Part shown: one piece after another, positions 35,801 through 45,703 of the stretch
How positions within the stretch are numbered: the stretch's first letter is position 1
Layout of the letters: each line of letters starts with the position of its first letter
Assembly: GCF_050003625.1 (NCBI RefSeq)
Contig: NC_134397.1
Coordinates: 262,750,070-262,814,069, forward strand
Reading direction: 5' to 3'
DNA from: Haematobia irritans
Lineage: Eukaryota > Arthropoda > Insecta > Diptera > Muscidae
Length of the DNA: 64,000 nucleotides
Program-made: the position numbers and the translations under genes
Notes under the pieces: model-generated
Database searches by the model: none
Told to the model about the DNA's origin: nothing
What the model saw: only the letters and a program-made list of their open reading frames with translations

Positions 35801-38800
35801 GAAAATGTTGTCAAAATGTTATTTCTGTAGAAAATTTTGTCAAAATTTTATTACTATAGAAAATATCACAATTTTATTTCTATAGAAAATTTTGCCAAAA
35901 TTTTATTTCTATAGAAAATGTTGTCAACATTCAATAGAAAATTTTGTCAAAATTTTATTTCTTTAGAAAATTGTCTGAAAAGTTATTTCTATAGAAGTGC
36001 TGTCAAAATTTTATTTCTGTAGAAAATTTTGTCAAAATTTTATTTCTATAGAAAATTTTATCAAAATTTTATTTCTATAGAACATTTTATCAAAATTTTA
36101 TTTCTATAGAACATTTTATCAAAATTTTATTTCTATAGAAAATGTTGTCAAAATGTTATTTCTGTAGAAAATTTTGTCAAAATTTTATTTCTGTAGAAAA
36201 TTTTGTCAACATTTTATTTCTATAGAAAATGTCACAATTTTATTTCTATAGAAAATTTTGCCAAAATTTTATTTCTATAGAAAATGTTGTCAACATTCAA
36301 TAGAGAATTTTGTCAAAATTTTATTTCTATAGAAAATTGTCTGAAAAGTTATTTCTATAGAAAATGTTGTCAAAATTTTATTTCTGTAGAAAATTTTGTC
36401 AAAATTTTATTTCTGTAGAAAATTTTGTCAAAATTTTATTTCTATAGAAAATTTCGTTAAAATTTTATTTCTATAGAAAATGTTGTCAAAATGTTATTTC
36501 TGTAGAAAATTTTGTCAAAATTTTATTACTATAGAAAATGTCACAATTTTATTTCTATAGAAAATTTTGCCAAAATTTTATTTCTATAGAAAATGTTGTC
36601 AACATTCAATAGAAAATTTTGTCAAAATTTTATTTCTTTAGAAAATTGTCTGAAAAGTTATTTCTATAGAAGTGCTGTCAAAATTTTATTTCTGTAGAAA
36701 ATTTTGTCAAAATTTTATTTCTATAGAAAATTTTATCAAAATTTTATTTCTATAGAACATTTTATCAAAATTTTATTTCTATAGAACATTTTATCAAAAT
36801 TTTATTTCTATAGAAAATGTTGTCAAAATGTTATTTCTGTAGAAAATTTTGTCAAAATTTTATTTCTGTAGAAAATTTTGTCAAAATTTTATTTCTATAG
36901 AAAATGTCACAATTTTATTTCTATAGAAAATTTTGCCAAAATTTTATTTCTATAGAAAATGTTGTCAACATTCAATAGAGAATTTTGTCAAAATTTTATT
37001 TCTATAGAAAATTGTCTGAAAAGTTATTTCTATAGAAAATGTTGTCAAAATTTTATTTCTGTAGAAAATTTTGTCAAAATTTTATTTCTGTAGAAAATTT
37101 TGTCAAAATTTTATTTCTGTAGAAAATTTTGTCAAAATTTTATTTCTATAGAAAATTTCGTTAAAATTTTATTTCTATAGAAAATGTTGTCAAAATGTTA
37201 TTTCTGTAGAAAATTTTGTCAAAATTTTATTACTATAGAAAATGTCACAATTTTATTTCTATAGAAAATTTTGCCAAAATTTTATTTCTATAGAAAATGT
37301 TGTCAACATTCAATAGAAAATTTTGTCAAAATTTTATTTCTTTAGAAAATTGTCTGAAAAGTTATTTCTATAGAAGTGCTGTCAAAATTTTATTTCTGTA
37401 GAAAATTTTGTCAAAATTTTATTTCTATAGAAAATTTTATCAAAATTTTATTTCTATAGAACATTTTATCAAAATTTTATTTCTATAGAACATTTTATCA
37501 AAATTTTATTTCTATAGAAAATGTTGTCAAAATGTTATTTCTGTAGAAAATTTTGTCAAAATTTTATTTCTGTAGAAAATTTTGTCAAAATTTTATTTCT
37601 ATAGGAAATTTTATCAAAACTTTATTTCTATAAAAAATTTTATCAAAATTTTATTTCTAAAGAAAATTTTGTCAAAATTTTATTTCTATAGAAAATTTTG
37701 TCAAAATTTTATTTCTATAGAAAATGTTGTCAAAATTTTATTTCTATCGAAAATTTTGTCAAAATTTATTTTCTAAAGAAAATTTTATCAAAATTTCATT
37801 TCTAAAGAAAATTTTATCAAAACTTTATTTCTATAAAAAATTTTATCAAAATTTTATTTCTATAGAAAATTGTCTGGAAATTTTATTTCTATAAAAATGG
37901 TCTGGAAATTTTATTACTATAGAAAATTTTGTCAAAATTAAAATTTAATTTCTATAGAAAATTTCTTCAAAATTTTATTTCTGTAGAAAATTTTGTCAAA
38001 ATTTTATTTCTATAGAAAATTTAGTCAAGATTTTATTTCTGTAGAAAATTTAGCCAAAATTTTATTTCTATAGAAAATGTTGTCAAAATTTTATTTCTAT
38101 AGAAAATTTTGTCAAAATTTTATTTCTATAGATAATTTGGTCAACGTTTTATTTCTATAGAAAATTTTGTTAAAATTTTATTTCTATAGAAAATTTTGTC
38201 AAACTGAATTTTATACGTATTTAATCGGCCTTTTTTTGTTTAATATATACCCCGTATGGACTAACTTACAATTTGGAAGACGGAGTTAAGAAGTTTCAAG
38301 ATACCTTGCCATTGGCAAGTGTTGCCGCAACCCAAGTAATTCGATTGTGGATGACAGTCTTTGGTAGAATTTTCTATGCAATCCATGGTGGAGGGTACAT
38401 AAGATTCGGCCTGGCCGTATATACTTGTTCTATTTAAATTAATAGTTTCTTGCTCTTCTTTACCTATGCAAATTTTTTCTCACAGTACATTGAAGAACTT
38501 ACAACTTCATGTTCATTTCTCAAATAGCCATTGTAAGCATCTTTAGAAATCACCACAGTGCCCGGATTCACTCCCACACCGCCACTTGTACCCAAGCGTA
38601 TAAAAATGGGATCTTTACATTTGGCATAGCGCACCAATTTCAATAATTCATGCAATAGAACACTCATGGTGCTCATACCCACACCATGGGAACAGCACAG
38701 TACTGGGCCAACCTGAAAATAAAAAAAAAATTCAATAATTACGAGCAAAAGAAAATTAAAGAAGCTTTCTGGGAAAGTACCTTAAACATGGCATAACGAT

Positions 38801-39198
38801 TTCCCGATTCACTAATATCAATCAATTCCTCGCCATTATCCAATTGTAGAATTTTTTGTAAATATTTTGCCATTGCAAACATGCGGCTTTTTGTGCCACC
38901 CAAACAAACAAACTACAAATAGTGGATTGCATAGAGTTTTTATGGGTTTTCTGGAAAAAGTCTATCTTCACCTACCTTTACATCACCGAAATTCTTTTCA
39001 ATATCTGTGGGAGATTTTGAATTGCCCACATTGATGTTAATATGATACAAATAATCGGAGTCCATCGAATCCAAATGTGGATTCTTTAGCATCGGAATAC
39101 TGTGAAAGTAAGTAATAAAAAACAAAAATGATTGTGACAAGGTTAATGAACTTCAACTACATTGGCTGTGCAATATTTTCCTCCTACCTCTCAGGCAT
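23573..39198 (-). CDS. Upp: Uridine phosphorylase, six coding exons with a 14.4 kb intron
   Basis: Uridine phosphorylase cleaves uridine with phosphate to uracil and ribose-1-phosphate in cytosolic pyrimidine salvage. Exons on the minus strand: 39198-39188 (ATG), 39099-38976, 38912-38781, 38712-38503, 24057-23919 and 23856-23573 (stop). They join in frame to 900 nt, 299 aa, close to the roughly 310 aa of animal UPP. Visible family motifs are GGTKSRM at residues 50-56 (phosphate side), RLGTSGGVG at 128-136 (nucleoside phosphorylase signature), FYEGQGR around 203-209, and NIEMEATMF at 236-243 (substrate-binding Glu-Met-Glu). All junctions use GT-AG and phases match. The short introns are 88, 63, 68 and 62 nt; the intron 38502-24058 is the outlier. 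The start AAAAATGCC fits a fly start context. An upstream non-coding exon is likely because 39214-39216 is an acceptor AG. Gene identity is very likely; which insect paralogue it is cannot be told. Confidence 0.9.
23919..24057 (-). CDS. Upp: Upp coding exon 5 (residues 160-206)
   Basis: Acceptor ATTCCAG at 24058, donor GAAG|GTGAGT. It begins AILGKRVVRPA, which follows the previous exon exactly as in the family, although the two exons are 14.4 kb apart. It ends in the FYEG loop. Confidence 0.9.
24305..24435 (+). mobile_element. DINE-like body fragment beside the 6 kb satellite
   Basis: CAAATTTGGTTTATATCGG, TCTATATAACCC and CATTTAGCTTCTTAAG fit a worn C-type internal repeat. With the C-type hairpin end at 30521-30704 it brackets the satellite array, suggesting one C element invaded by or expanded into satellite. 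Confidence 0.5.
24436..30520 (+). repeat. 6.1 kb 29-bp minisatellite array inside the Upp intron
   Basis: About 210 monomers, plus orientation throughout. Higher-order structure: the odd block GTAGTCAAAAAATTA recurs at 24489, 26596 and 28927 (2107 and 2331 bp apart); the TTGTCAAGAATTGACAAATT block at 25891 and 27000 (1109 bp); a 203-bp (7 x 29) duplication at 30161 and 30364. Variants ATAGGGGAATTT and CCATAGAGAATTTTG mark the same sub-blocks. Confidence 0.97.
30521..30704 (+). mobile_element. Hairpin end of a DINE-like family C element
   Basis: CATCGTGGTGGGTATTTAAG, then ACGGCCGGGTCGAGC and GTGCGTACTTG, matches the right end of C2 (45640-45703) with substitutions. Confidence 0.65.
30705..31457. 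other. No recognised gene
   Basis: Intronic DNA of Upp, fairly complex, with a CGCCGCCGCCG run at 31200-31210. Short open frames without support. Confidence 0.4.
31458..32746 (-). mobile_element. DINE-like family B element (B3) with a nested SINE
   Basis: Hairpin end left (ACAAGTATATACGGCCGTAA, TTGGCCAGGCCGAA), 153-bp repeats, (CGGA)n at 32237-32253, right end GGTGGAGGGTATAA. It has no satellite at the point where B4 and B5 have it. SINE 32370-32710 is inserted near the right end. Confidence 0.78.
32370..32710 (+). mobile_element. tRNA-derived SINE, copy A, with (CCTAA)n tail
   Basis: Head with A box (GTGGTGGTTAGCATGCC) and B box (GGGTTCGATTCCTGC), body of about 260 bp, tail CCTAACCTAACCTAACCTAA. 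Target duplication TAATATAC(T/C)CCCC at 32357-32369 and 32711-32723 (12 of 13), inside element B3. No coding frame; depends on a partner LINE. Confidence 0.88.
32747..33180. other. No recognised gene
   Basis: AT-rich intronic DNA without shared repeats. Confidence 0.4.
33181..33430 (+). mobile_element. Worn DINE-like A remnant
   Basis: GTTTGTCCGTCCATCCGTTTG (in part), TATAGGTTGCAGTTATAAACC and GTTTGCAACACCCACAAGG follow the A-type order but are strongly diverged. Confidence 0.4.
33431..34010. other. No recognised gene
   Basis: Intronic DNA of higher complexity than its surroundings. A GAGAGTACCAAATAAGAG / GAGAATACCAAAC direct repeat is near 33745-33775. No domain found in any frame. Confidence 0.4.
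34011..34262 (+). mobile_element. Worn DINE-like A remnant
   Basis: GAGTCGATCTAATCATGTCC, (CCAT)n-like run, then GGTTCAGATGTAGATATGATTCCCATAT: A-type order with heavy divergence. Confidence 0.5.
34547..38428 (+). mobile_element. DINE-like family B element (B4) containing a 3 kb satellite
   Basis: Left part 34547-35150 (TTTTATACCCTCCACCATAG, TTCCGAACGAAACAAGC, internal repeats), satellite 35155-38213, right part 38214-38428 (TTGTGGATGACAGTCTTTGG, CCATGGTGGAGGGTACATAA, TTCGGCCTGGCCG, TATATACTTG). Both flanks follow the B2/B3 consensus in order, so the array is internal to the element. The terminal hairpin has lost its distal half. Confidence 0.8.
35155..38213 (+). repeat. 29-bp minisatellite array with a 675-bp higher-order repeat
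   Basis: About 105 monomers, plus orientation. The variant GTCACAATTTTATTTC occurs at 35556, 36231 and 36906 (675 bp), and its partner at 35865, 36540 and 37244 (675, then 704 = 675 + 29). GAAGTGCTGTC and ATTGTCTGAAAAG markers repeat with the same spacing. Confidence 0.97.
38503..38712 (-). CDS. Upp: Upp coding exon 4 with the GTSGG signature
   Basis: Acceptor TTTTCAG, donor GAAGTT|GTAAGT, 210 nt, phase 0. It carries SHGVGMST and RLGTSGGVG, the core signatures of uridine phosphorylase. Read-through past the donor meets TAG at 38466-38464, so correct splicing of the very long following intron is needed. Confidence 0.92.
38781..38912 (-). CDS. Upp: Upp coding exon 3 (residues 46-89)
   Basis: Acceptor TTTGTAG, donor AAG|GTACTT, 132 nt, phase 0 at both ends. 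It encodes FVCLGGTKSRM, the phosphate-binding loop of the nucleoside phosphorylase fold, followed by a helix ending NRYAMFK. Confidence 0.88.
38976..39099 (-). CDS. Upp: Upp coding exon 2 (residues 4-45)
   Basis: Acceptor TTTCACAG, donor AAAG|GTAGGT. It encodes the polar N-terminal stretch ending NFGDVK, typical of animal UPP before the catalytic core. A second in-frame ATG lies at the start of this exon (residue 7). Confidence 0.85.
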
Positions 39199-39213
39199 TT
39201 TTAATTCAAGTTT
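39188..39213 (-). CDS. Upp: Upp exon with the start codon
   Basis: The ATG is at 39198-39196, and 11 coding nt (M-P-E plus two bases) run to the donor GTAGGA at 39187. The exon begins after the acceptor TTTCTTACAG (last base 39214), so about 15 nt of 5' UTR are in this exon and at least one non-coding exon must lie upstream. Joining to the next exon gives MPESIPMLKN. Confidence 0.75.
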
Positions 39214-40386
39214 CTGTAAGAAAAAAAGAAAACAAATTAGCATTCAATCAATTAAAACTAAAACAAATTTGCTGTTTTGCTAAATGATAGTTATACTGAT
39301 TATTAAAACAAATATTGACTTAATAGGAAATATACGATTTATAAAAGAAATTTGAGAATACATTTATTTGGTATAAAAATATATTTCAATTAACCCATTT
39401 CGCTCTGCTGATCTATTTGCACTATTATCAAAGAAATATTTATATATGAAAAATGTAAAGGTTTAAATAATTTTTAACATGGTTAATAAGTCTATTTTTT
39501 TTTTTCATTAATAAAAAATCCTTCCTTAAAAACGTGATAATGGAAACTTAATTTTTCAAATTCATACTCGACCTCAAGTAGAAATTATGCTATGTTTCAA
39601 GTAAATCCCGCCTTTAAAACGAAGTGTTGAAATTCTTCTCCTATTTTTGAACGATTTTTTGCTTTGTAGTCATGACACAAAAAGTGAACAAATTTAAAGA
39701 CTATTCCATTGTTTTGAAGAATTTTTAAAAAAATATTATTAATCTTGGAAATTCACCCTTATTTTTTGTACACCACACCGAAAGAATTCTCCTCGTTAAT
39801 TTTACAAAGAATTCTTCATTAATTAATCTTCGCGAATTCTTCATTAAAACAACAAAATTTTCATTCATTTTCGTAAATTTTACGAAGACCATTTTAAGAA
39901 TATACGAAACGTTTACGAAACATTCCACATTAACTTTTCTTCGTAAAAAGTTCGTACTTTTAACGAAACTTTCTTCAAATTTCACGATTTTTGTGAAGAA
40001 GTTTTCACGAATTTATGAATATATTAAGATTTAATGTTTAGAATTGATACAATGAAGATAATTTCTTGACTTTTAATTAACATTTTCTCCCATGTTCCAT
40101 GTCCATGGAAACATTTCAATAAAACTATTTAATAAAAATGTTAAACGTTTTCCAAAAAAAAAATACATTTGATTTGAAGAAAGCAAAAAAAATGTATACT
40201 TTTGTGAGTCACTATACGTTCTACGACACGCAATTTAGACAACATTATGGACCGATTACTTTAAAATAAAGAAAATTTAATTAGAAGAAATTAGATTTTT
40301 AACTGACATTTATTTGTAAATGTATATGAATATGTCAAAAACTATAATAAAATGTATAAAATTAATAAAAACAAAAACCTTTTTGT
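39214..40386. other. Upstream DNA of Upp, no gene recognised
   Basis: AT-rich. 39770-40010 is crowded with GAATTCTTC / ACGAA words (TTTACAAAGAATTCTTC, GCGAATTCTTC, ATTTTACGAAG) reminiscent of subterminal motif arrays of TA-inserted elements, beginning near CACACCGAAAGAATTC at 39772, but no matching second end was found. Confidence 0.45.
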
Positions 40387-40390
40387 TTAA

Positions 40391-40632
40391 CCCTCTAATG
40401 CCCAATCCCGCCTTTAGGCGGGCTTCGTTAAATTAGGAAGCTTTTGGTAAAACACACTTTAAGACAACAAAAATGGGTAAAATAAAAAGAAAACTTAGTT
40501 AAAACTGTTCAAGAGGCTTTGCAGCATGCACTGAATTTTACGTATTTTTTTTTTTTTGTTTAGTTTTATTGCTTTTGTGTCGTTAACATTGAATATTTAA
40601 TCAGCTGGCAAAAAAATTGGGGCATTAGAGGG
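40391..40632. mobile_element. piggyBac-type MITE
   Basis: Inverted ends CCCTCTAATGCCC and GGGCATTAGAGGG, each bordered by TTAA (40387-40390 and 40633-40636), the piggyBac target. The interior has a CCCGCCTTTAGGCGGG hairpin. 242 bp, non-coding. Confidence 0.9.
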
Positions 40633-40995
40633 TTAATTTACACTCGAAAAAGAGAACTCTCCAGAATACTAAAACTAATTTTACTCTATTTTAGTTCACC
40701 GAAATTATTACGTTTTAGTTAAAATTTCTCCAATATGAGAAAATAACATTAATAATTATAGACCTCAATAATAATAGACTGTGTGCGACTAAACTAAACA
40801 AGTATATACAGCCGTAAGTTCGGCCAGGCCGAATCTTATGTACCCTCTACTAAAGACTGTCACCACAATCGAATTACTTGGTTTGCGGTAACACTTGCCG
40901 ATGGCAAGGTATTTTAAAATTTCTTAACACCGTCTTTTAAATTTTAAGTTAGTCCATACAGGGTATATATTAAATAAAAAAAGTCCGTAAATAAT

Positions 40996-41525
40996 TCAGT
41001 TTGACAAAATTTTCTATAGAAATAAAATTTTGACAAAATTTTCTATAGAAATACAATTTTGACAAAATTTTCTATAGAAATAAAATTTTGACAAAATTTT
41101 ATATAGAAATAAAATTTTGACAAAATTTTCTATGGAAATAAAATTTTTAGAAAATTTTCTATAGAAATAAAATGTTGACAAAATTTTCTATAGAAATAAA
41201 GTTTTGACATAATTTTGCACAGAAATAAAATTTTGAAAAATTTTCTATAGAAATAAAATTTTGACCAAATGTTCTATAGAAATAAAATGTTGACAAAATT
41301 TTATATAGAAATAAAATTTTGACAAAATTTTCTATGGAAATAAAATTTTTAGAAAATTTTCTATAGAAATAAAATTTTGACAAAATTTTCTATAGAAATA
41401 AAATTTTGACAAAATTTTCTATGGAAATAAAATTTTTAGAAAATTTTCTATAGAAATAAAATTTTTAGAAAATTTTCTATAGTAATAAAATTTTGACAAA
41501 ATTTTCTATAGGAATAAAATTTTGG
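40996..41525 (-). repeat. 29-bp minisatellite inside B5
   Basis: About 18 well-conserved monomers. The CTATGGAAATAAAATTTTTAG variant recurs at about 41131, 41334 and 41420, showing a duplicated block of about 203 bp (7 monomers). Confidence 0.96.
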
Positions 41526-41900
41526 TAGATTATTTTTAGGCAATATAGACCAAGTTTTGTGTGATTGGCGATCGGCTATATATACTATTGACCAATATGG
41601 ACCAATTTTTGCATGGCTGTTAGCGGCCTATGTGGCCGCAATGTACCAAATTTCAACTGGATCGGATGAATTTGCTCCTCCAAGAGGCTCCGGACGTCAA
41701 ATCTGGGGATAGGTTTATATGGGAGCTATATATAATTATGGACCGATATGGACCAATTTTTGCATGGTTGTTAGAGACCCTATACTAACACCACGTACCA
41801 CATTTCAAGTGGCTCGGATGAAATTTGCTTCTCTAAAAGGCTCCGCAAGCTAAATATGGGGGTCGGTTTATATGGGGGCTATACGTAAAAATGGACCGAT

Positions 41901-42243
41901 AAGTTAGGTTAGGTTATGTGGCAGCCCGATGTATCAGGCTCACGTAGACTATTCAGTCCATTGTGATACCACAGTGGTGAACTCTTATCACTGAGTGCTG
42001 CCCGATTCCATGTTAAGCTCAATGACAAGGGACCTCCTTTTTATAGCCGAGTCCGAACGGCGTTCCACATTGCAGTGAAACCACTTAAAGAAGCTTTTGA
42101 AACCCTCAGAAATGTCACCAGCATTACTGAGGTGGGATAATCCACCGCTGAAAAATTTTGTGGTGTTCGGTCGTAGCAGGAATCAAACTCACGACCTTGT
42201 GTAGGCAAGGCGGGCATGTTAACCATTGCACCACGGTGGCTCC
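41901..42243 (-). mobile_element. tRNA-derived SINE, copy B
   Basis: Reads on the minus strand from GGAGCCACCGTGGTGC through the B box to the GGTTA-type tail at 41904-41916. The target duplication TAAAAATGGACCGAT (41886-41900; 42244-42259 with one extra A) lies in element B5. Confidence 0.9.
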
Positions 42244-42466
42244 TAAAAAATGGACCGATATGGCCCATTTGCAATACCGTCCGACATACGTCAATAACAA
42301 CTACTTGTGCAAAGTTTCAAGGCGATAGCTTGTTTCGTTCGGAAGTTGTGATTTTAACAGACTGATGGACGGACATGCTTGGATCGATTCAGAATTTCGC
42401 CGCGACCCAGAATATATGTTATATACTTTATGGGGTCTTATAGCAATATGGCGGAGGGTATAAAAA

Positions 42467-44211
42467 GGAGGAAACGTAAACCCAGTGAAGTGAAAAGTTT
42501 TTCTAAATTTGTATTTTCCACAAAATAGCTCACAATTTCTTAAAATTAAAATTTGACCACAAATGCGTCCATCTCGAGCTTCGTTTTGCACTAAAGACAT
42601 TTTTGCAATTATGAATTCCATATTTTTTCCTCAAACTGTGAAATTTTCTTTAACAAATAAATAATTTTGTCAAATAATGTTCTTAATTTTGTTTCATTTT
42701 TTTTTTTTAATTAAAAATTTAGGTAAAATTTTCCACAATTAGCTCAAAATTTCCTGTCTGATGGGTTCACGTTTGTATGAAAACTTGATAATTTTTTGCC
42801 AAAAAACACAGCCTATTTGGGGGAACCCCTTTTACAAAAGAATTGGTTTATTTGTATATTTATTTATTGATTAATATACCAAAAAACAAGATTAGTATCT
42901 TAAATATTACAGTATTGGAATTACAATGTTATCATATCATGGTTATGTGAAGGGAACACTGAATATTCACTTTTAAAAACAATATCACATATGCATTGTA
43001 TCTTTTTTTGTTCTGTTTAAAATTTCATTTAAATTTATTTATTTTCTTGTCAAAATGAAGTTATTAAATCTTTCCTTGTTAGAAAACACATTAAATATTG
43101 AAACAAAAATATCTTAATTAAAAAACTTTTATATCTACATAATATTTTTTTATTAACTCGGCTCTTTAATTTCCAATGGATCAGATCTATATGATATATG
43201 CAAAATTGTACTCTAACATCTGCTGATTATATTATTTTTGGTGTTTATATCTATATATATTTTTTTTAAATATACATTTTTGTTAAATGTGTATTTTCTT
43301 TCGCATTTTCTTTAGTTTTGTTTTTTTGTTATTCTTCTTATTTGCTCTTGAAAATTAATGCCCAACTCTTCTGTTTTCATTTCTAAGAAATTTTCAATTA
43401 AACGAAAGCACATTTGAAATTTTAATCTCCCACTTGTTAACGACGGAAGTTAGACGGCACGCGTTATACATTACATTACAGGCATAACGAGCGACAATAT
43501 AGAATATGTGTAATAAGTACATATGTATATTATTATTATTTTTTTTTTTTAATTTGAATAACACATCTACATATGTATATTAGTTTTTCCTAATATTTAC
43601 GTTTTGTCGTTATTCATACATTTCGTTTTGTTTGTTTTTATTTTTGACACTCACACACGATCGATAAGTCGTATAATTTAGAATTTTATTTTTCGTTTTA
43701 ATTAATATGTCACCACTACCTTTCGCATTCAGCGTTCGAAAACTACTGAACTAAAACGGTACGGTGTACCTTTTTTTATAGTTGTTGCTATCAGGCACAT
43801 TGCCTAGTAGTAGTAGGCACACAACTGTCATTATACTGAGACGTGCCCATCTTCTTGCATTTTCTTAGAATTAGAGAATATCTAAATGAACGGTAAAAGA
43901 GTGAAATTATATTTATGGCTCTCTCTCATTTTTATTCGAGATCGATTATATACGTATTAATTGAGTAGTTTCTTGGGCGAAGATGAAACTATTTCAATTA
44001 CAAATTCCATATTGTAGGGATGTCAATATTTACAATATCCCGAAGTTTGATAGATCGCAATCATGAAGAAATTATTAAAAGTTTCAAAGTTAATGATTTT
44101 GTTAGGAAATAAAAAAGCTTTACAATAGATCTGTCGATTGACAGATTGCAACGCTAGGGTTGCACAAACCCAAAGTATAAAAGGCAACCGTCTTTAAATT
44201 TAGCTTTAGGA
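42467..44211. other. Mostly single-copy-looking DNA upstream of Upp
   Basis: No exon or element recognised. 43400-43900 is more complex and less AT-rich than its surroundings and holds the candidate promoter at 43745-43780. Low-complexity T runs elsewhere. Confidence 0.4.
43745..43780 (-). promoter_or_regulatory. Candidate TATA/initiator core promoter on the minus strand
   Basis: TATAAAAAAAGG at 43780-43769 is followed by TTCAGTAG, an insect-type initiator, whose A at 43747 lies 33 nt from the first T of TATA. The stretch is in one of the few complex, non-repetitive parts of the window and points toward Upp, 4.5 kb downstream, which needs an upstream exon. Assignment to Upp is inference. Confidence 0.3.
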
Positions 44212-44257
44212 ACCATAGCCAGTGGCGCCAAATGTTTTGGGCTTAATATCGTCAATT

Positions 44258-45703
44258 TGTATACCCACCACCATAGAATGGTGACGGGGGTATAATAAGA
44301 TTGTCATTTCGTTTGTAACACATCGAAATATCGATTTCCGACTATATAAAGTATATATATTCTTGATCAGGGAGAAACTCTAAGACGATATTACGATGTC
44401 CGTATGTCCGTCTGTCTGTCTGTTGTAATCACGCTACAGTCTTCAATAATGAAGCAATCGTGCTGAAATTTTGCACAAACTCGTCTTTTGTCTGCAAGTT
44501 CGAAGATGGGCTATATCGGCCCAGGTTTTGATATAGTCCCCATATAAACCGACCTCCCGATTTGGGGTCTTAGGCTTATAGAAATCGAAGTTTTTTTCCA
44601 ATTTGCCTGAAATTTGAAATATAGAGATATTTTATGATCATAGGTTAGGTTAGGTGGCAGCCCGATGTATAAGGCTCACTTAGACTATTCAGTCCATTGT
44701 GATACCACATTGGTGAACTTCTCTCTTATCACTGAGTGCTGCCCGATTCCAAGATAAGGGACCTCCTTTTTATAGCCGAGTCCGGACGGCGTTCCACATT
44801 GCAGTGAAACCACTTAGAGAAGCTTTGAAACCCTCAGAAATGTCACCAGCATTACTGAGGTGGGATAATCCACCGCTGAAAAACTTTTTGGTGTTCGGTC
44901 GAAGCAGGAATCGAACCCACGACCTTGTGTATGCAAGGCGGGCATGCTAACCATTGCACCACGGTGGCTCCCTTATGACCATAAAGAGGTGTGCCAAAAA
45001 TGGTGAGTATCGGTCCATGTTTTGGTATAGCCCCCATATAGACCGATTTCCCGATTTTACTTCTAGGGCTTCTAGAATCCGAAGTTTTTATCCTATTTGC
45101 CTGAAATTTGAAATCTAGAGGTATTTCCGGGTCATAAAGAGGTGTGCCGAAAACGGTGAGTATTGGTCCATATTTTAGTATAGCCCCCATAAGAACGATC
45201 TCCCGATTTAACTCCTTGGGTTTCTAGAAACCGTAGTTTTTATCTGATTTGCCTGAAATTGTAAATATTCTGGTATTTTAGGCTCACAAAAACGTGTATC
45301 GGGTTAAGTTTTTATCGGTCCATTGGTAATGCCTCCACATAGACCGACTTCACTTCTTGAGGGTGTAGAAGGCGCACTGATCATGAAAATTGCTTGAAAC
45401 TCAATGTAAAATTTCCAGATTTTACTTCTACAGATTTCAGATTTTAAATCAAGACGTTATTTTATAATTTTCTTGCACACTTACAAGAGATGTTAATGAT
45501 TCCTCTAAAACTCAAACAAAAATTGTTCTTATAAATCCAGAATCTGATATAGTCCTCATAGGTGAAATCTTTAAATTTATCATCGGGAAGTGTCCTCAAG
45601 TCCTCAAGCCCTCCTGAAATTTCAAAGGAAACCCTAATATTTGGTTCATGGTGGTGGGTATTTAAGATTCGGCCCGGCCGAACTTAGTGCTGTATATACT
45701 TGT
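44258..45703 (+). mobile_element. DINE-like family C element (C2), full length with a SINE
   Basis: Left TATACCCACCACCATAGAAT and GTGACGGGGGTA; (GTCY)n at 44398-44424; internal repeats; right GGTGGTGGGTATTTAAG, hairpin TTCGGCCCGGCCGAA, then GTATATACTTG. The only C copy with both ends. Confidence 0.8.
44642..44972 (-). mobile_element. tRNA-derived SINE, copy C
   Basis: 331 bp, minus orientation, tail AGGTTAGGTTAGG at 44642. Target duplication TTATGATCAT / TTATGACCAT (44632-44641, 44973-44982), inside C2. A and B boxes as in copy A. Confidence 0.9.

Larger units (their letters stand above)
40798..42466 (-). mobile_element. DINE-like family B element (B5) with satellite and SINE inside
   Basis: Hairpin end left (ACAAGTATATACAGCCGTAA, TTCGGCCAGGCCGAA), then CTGTCACCACAATCG, satellite 40996-41525, the B body, SINE 41901-42243, and right end GGCGGAGGGTATAA. 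The satellite lies between the same B sequences as in B4, with the same relative orientation. Confidence 0.8.
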
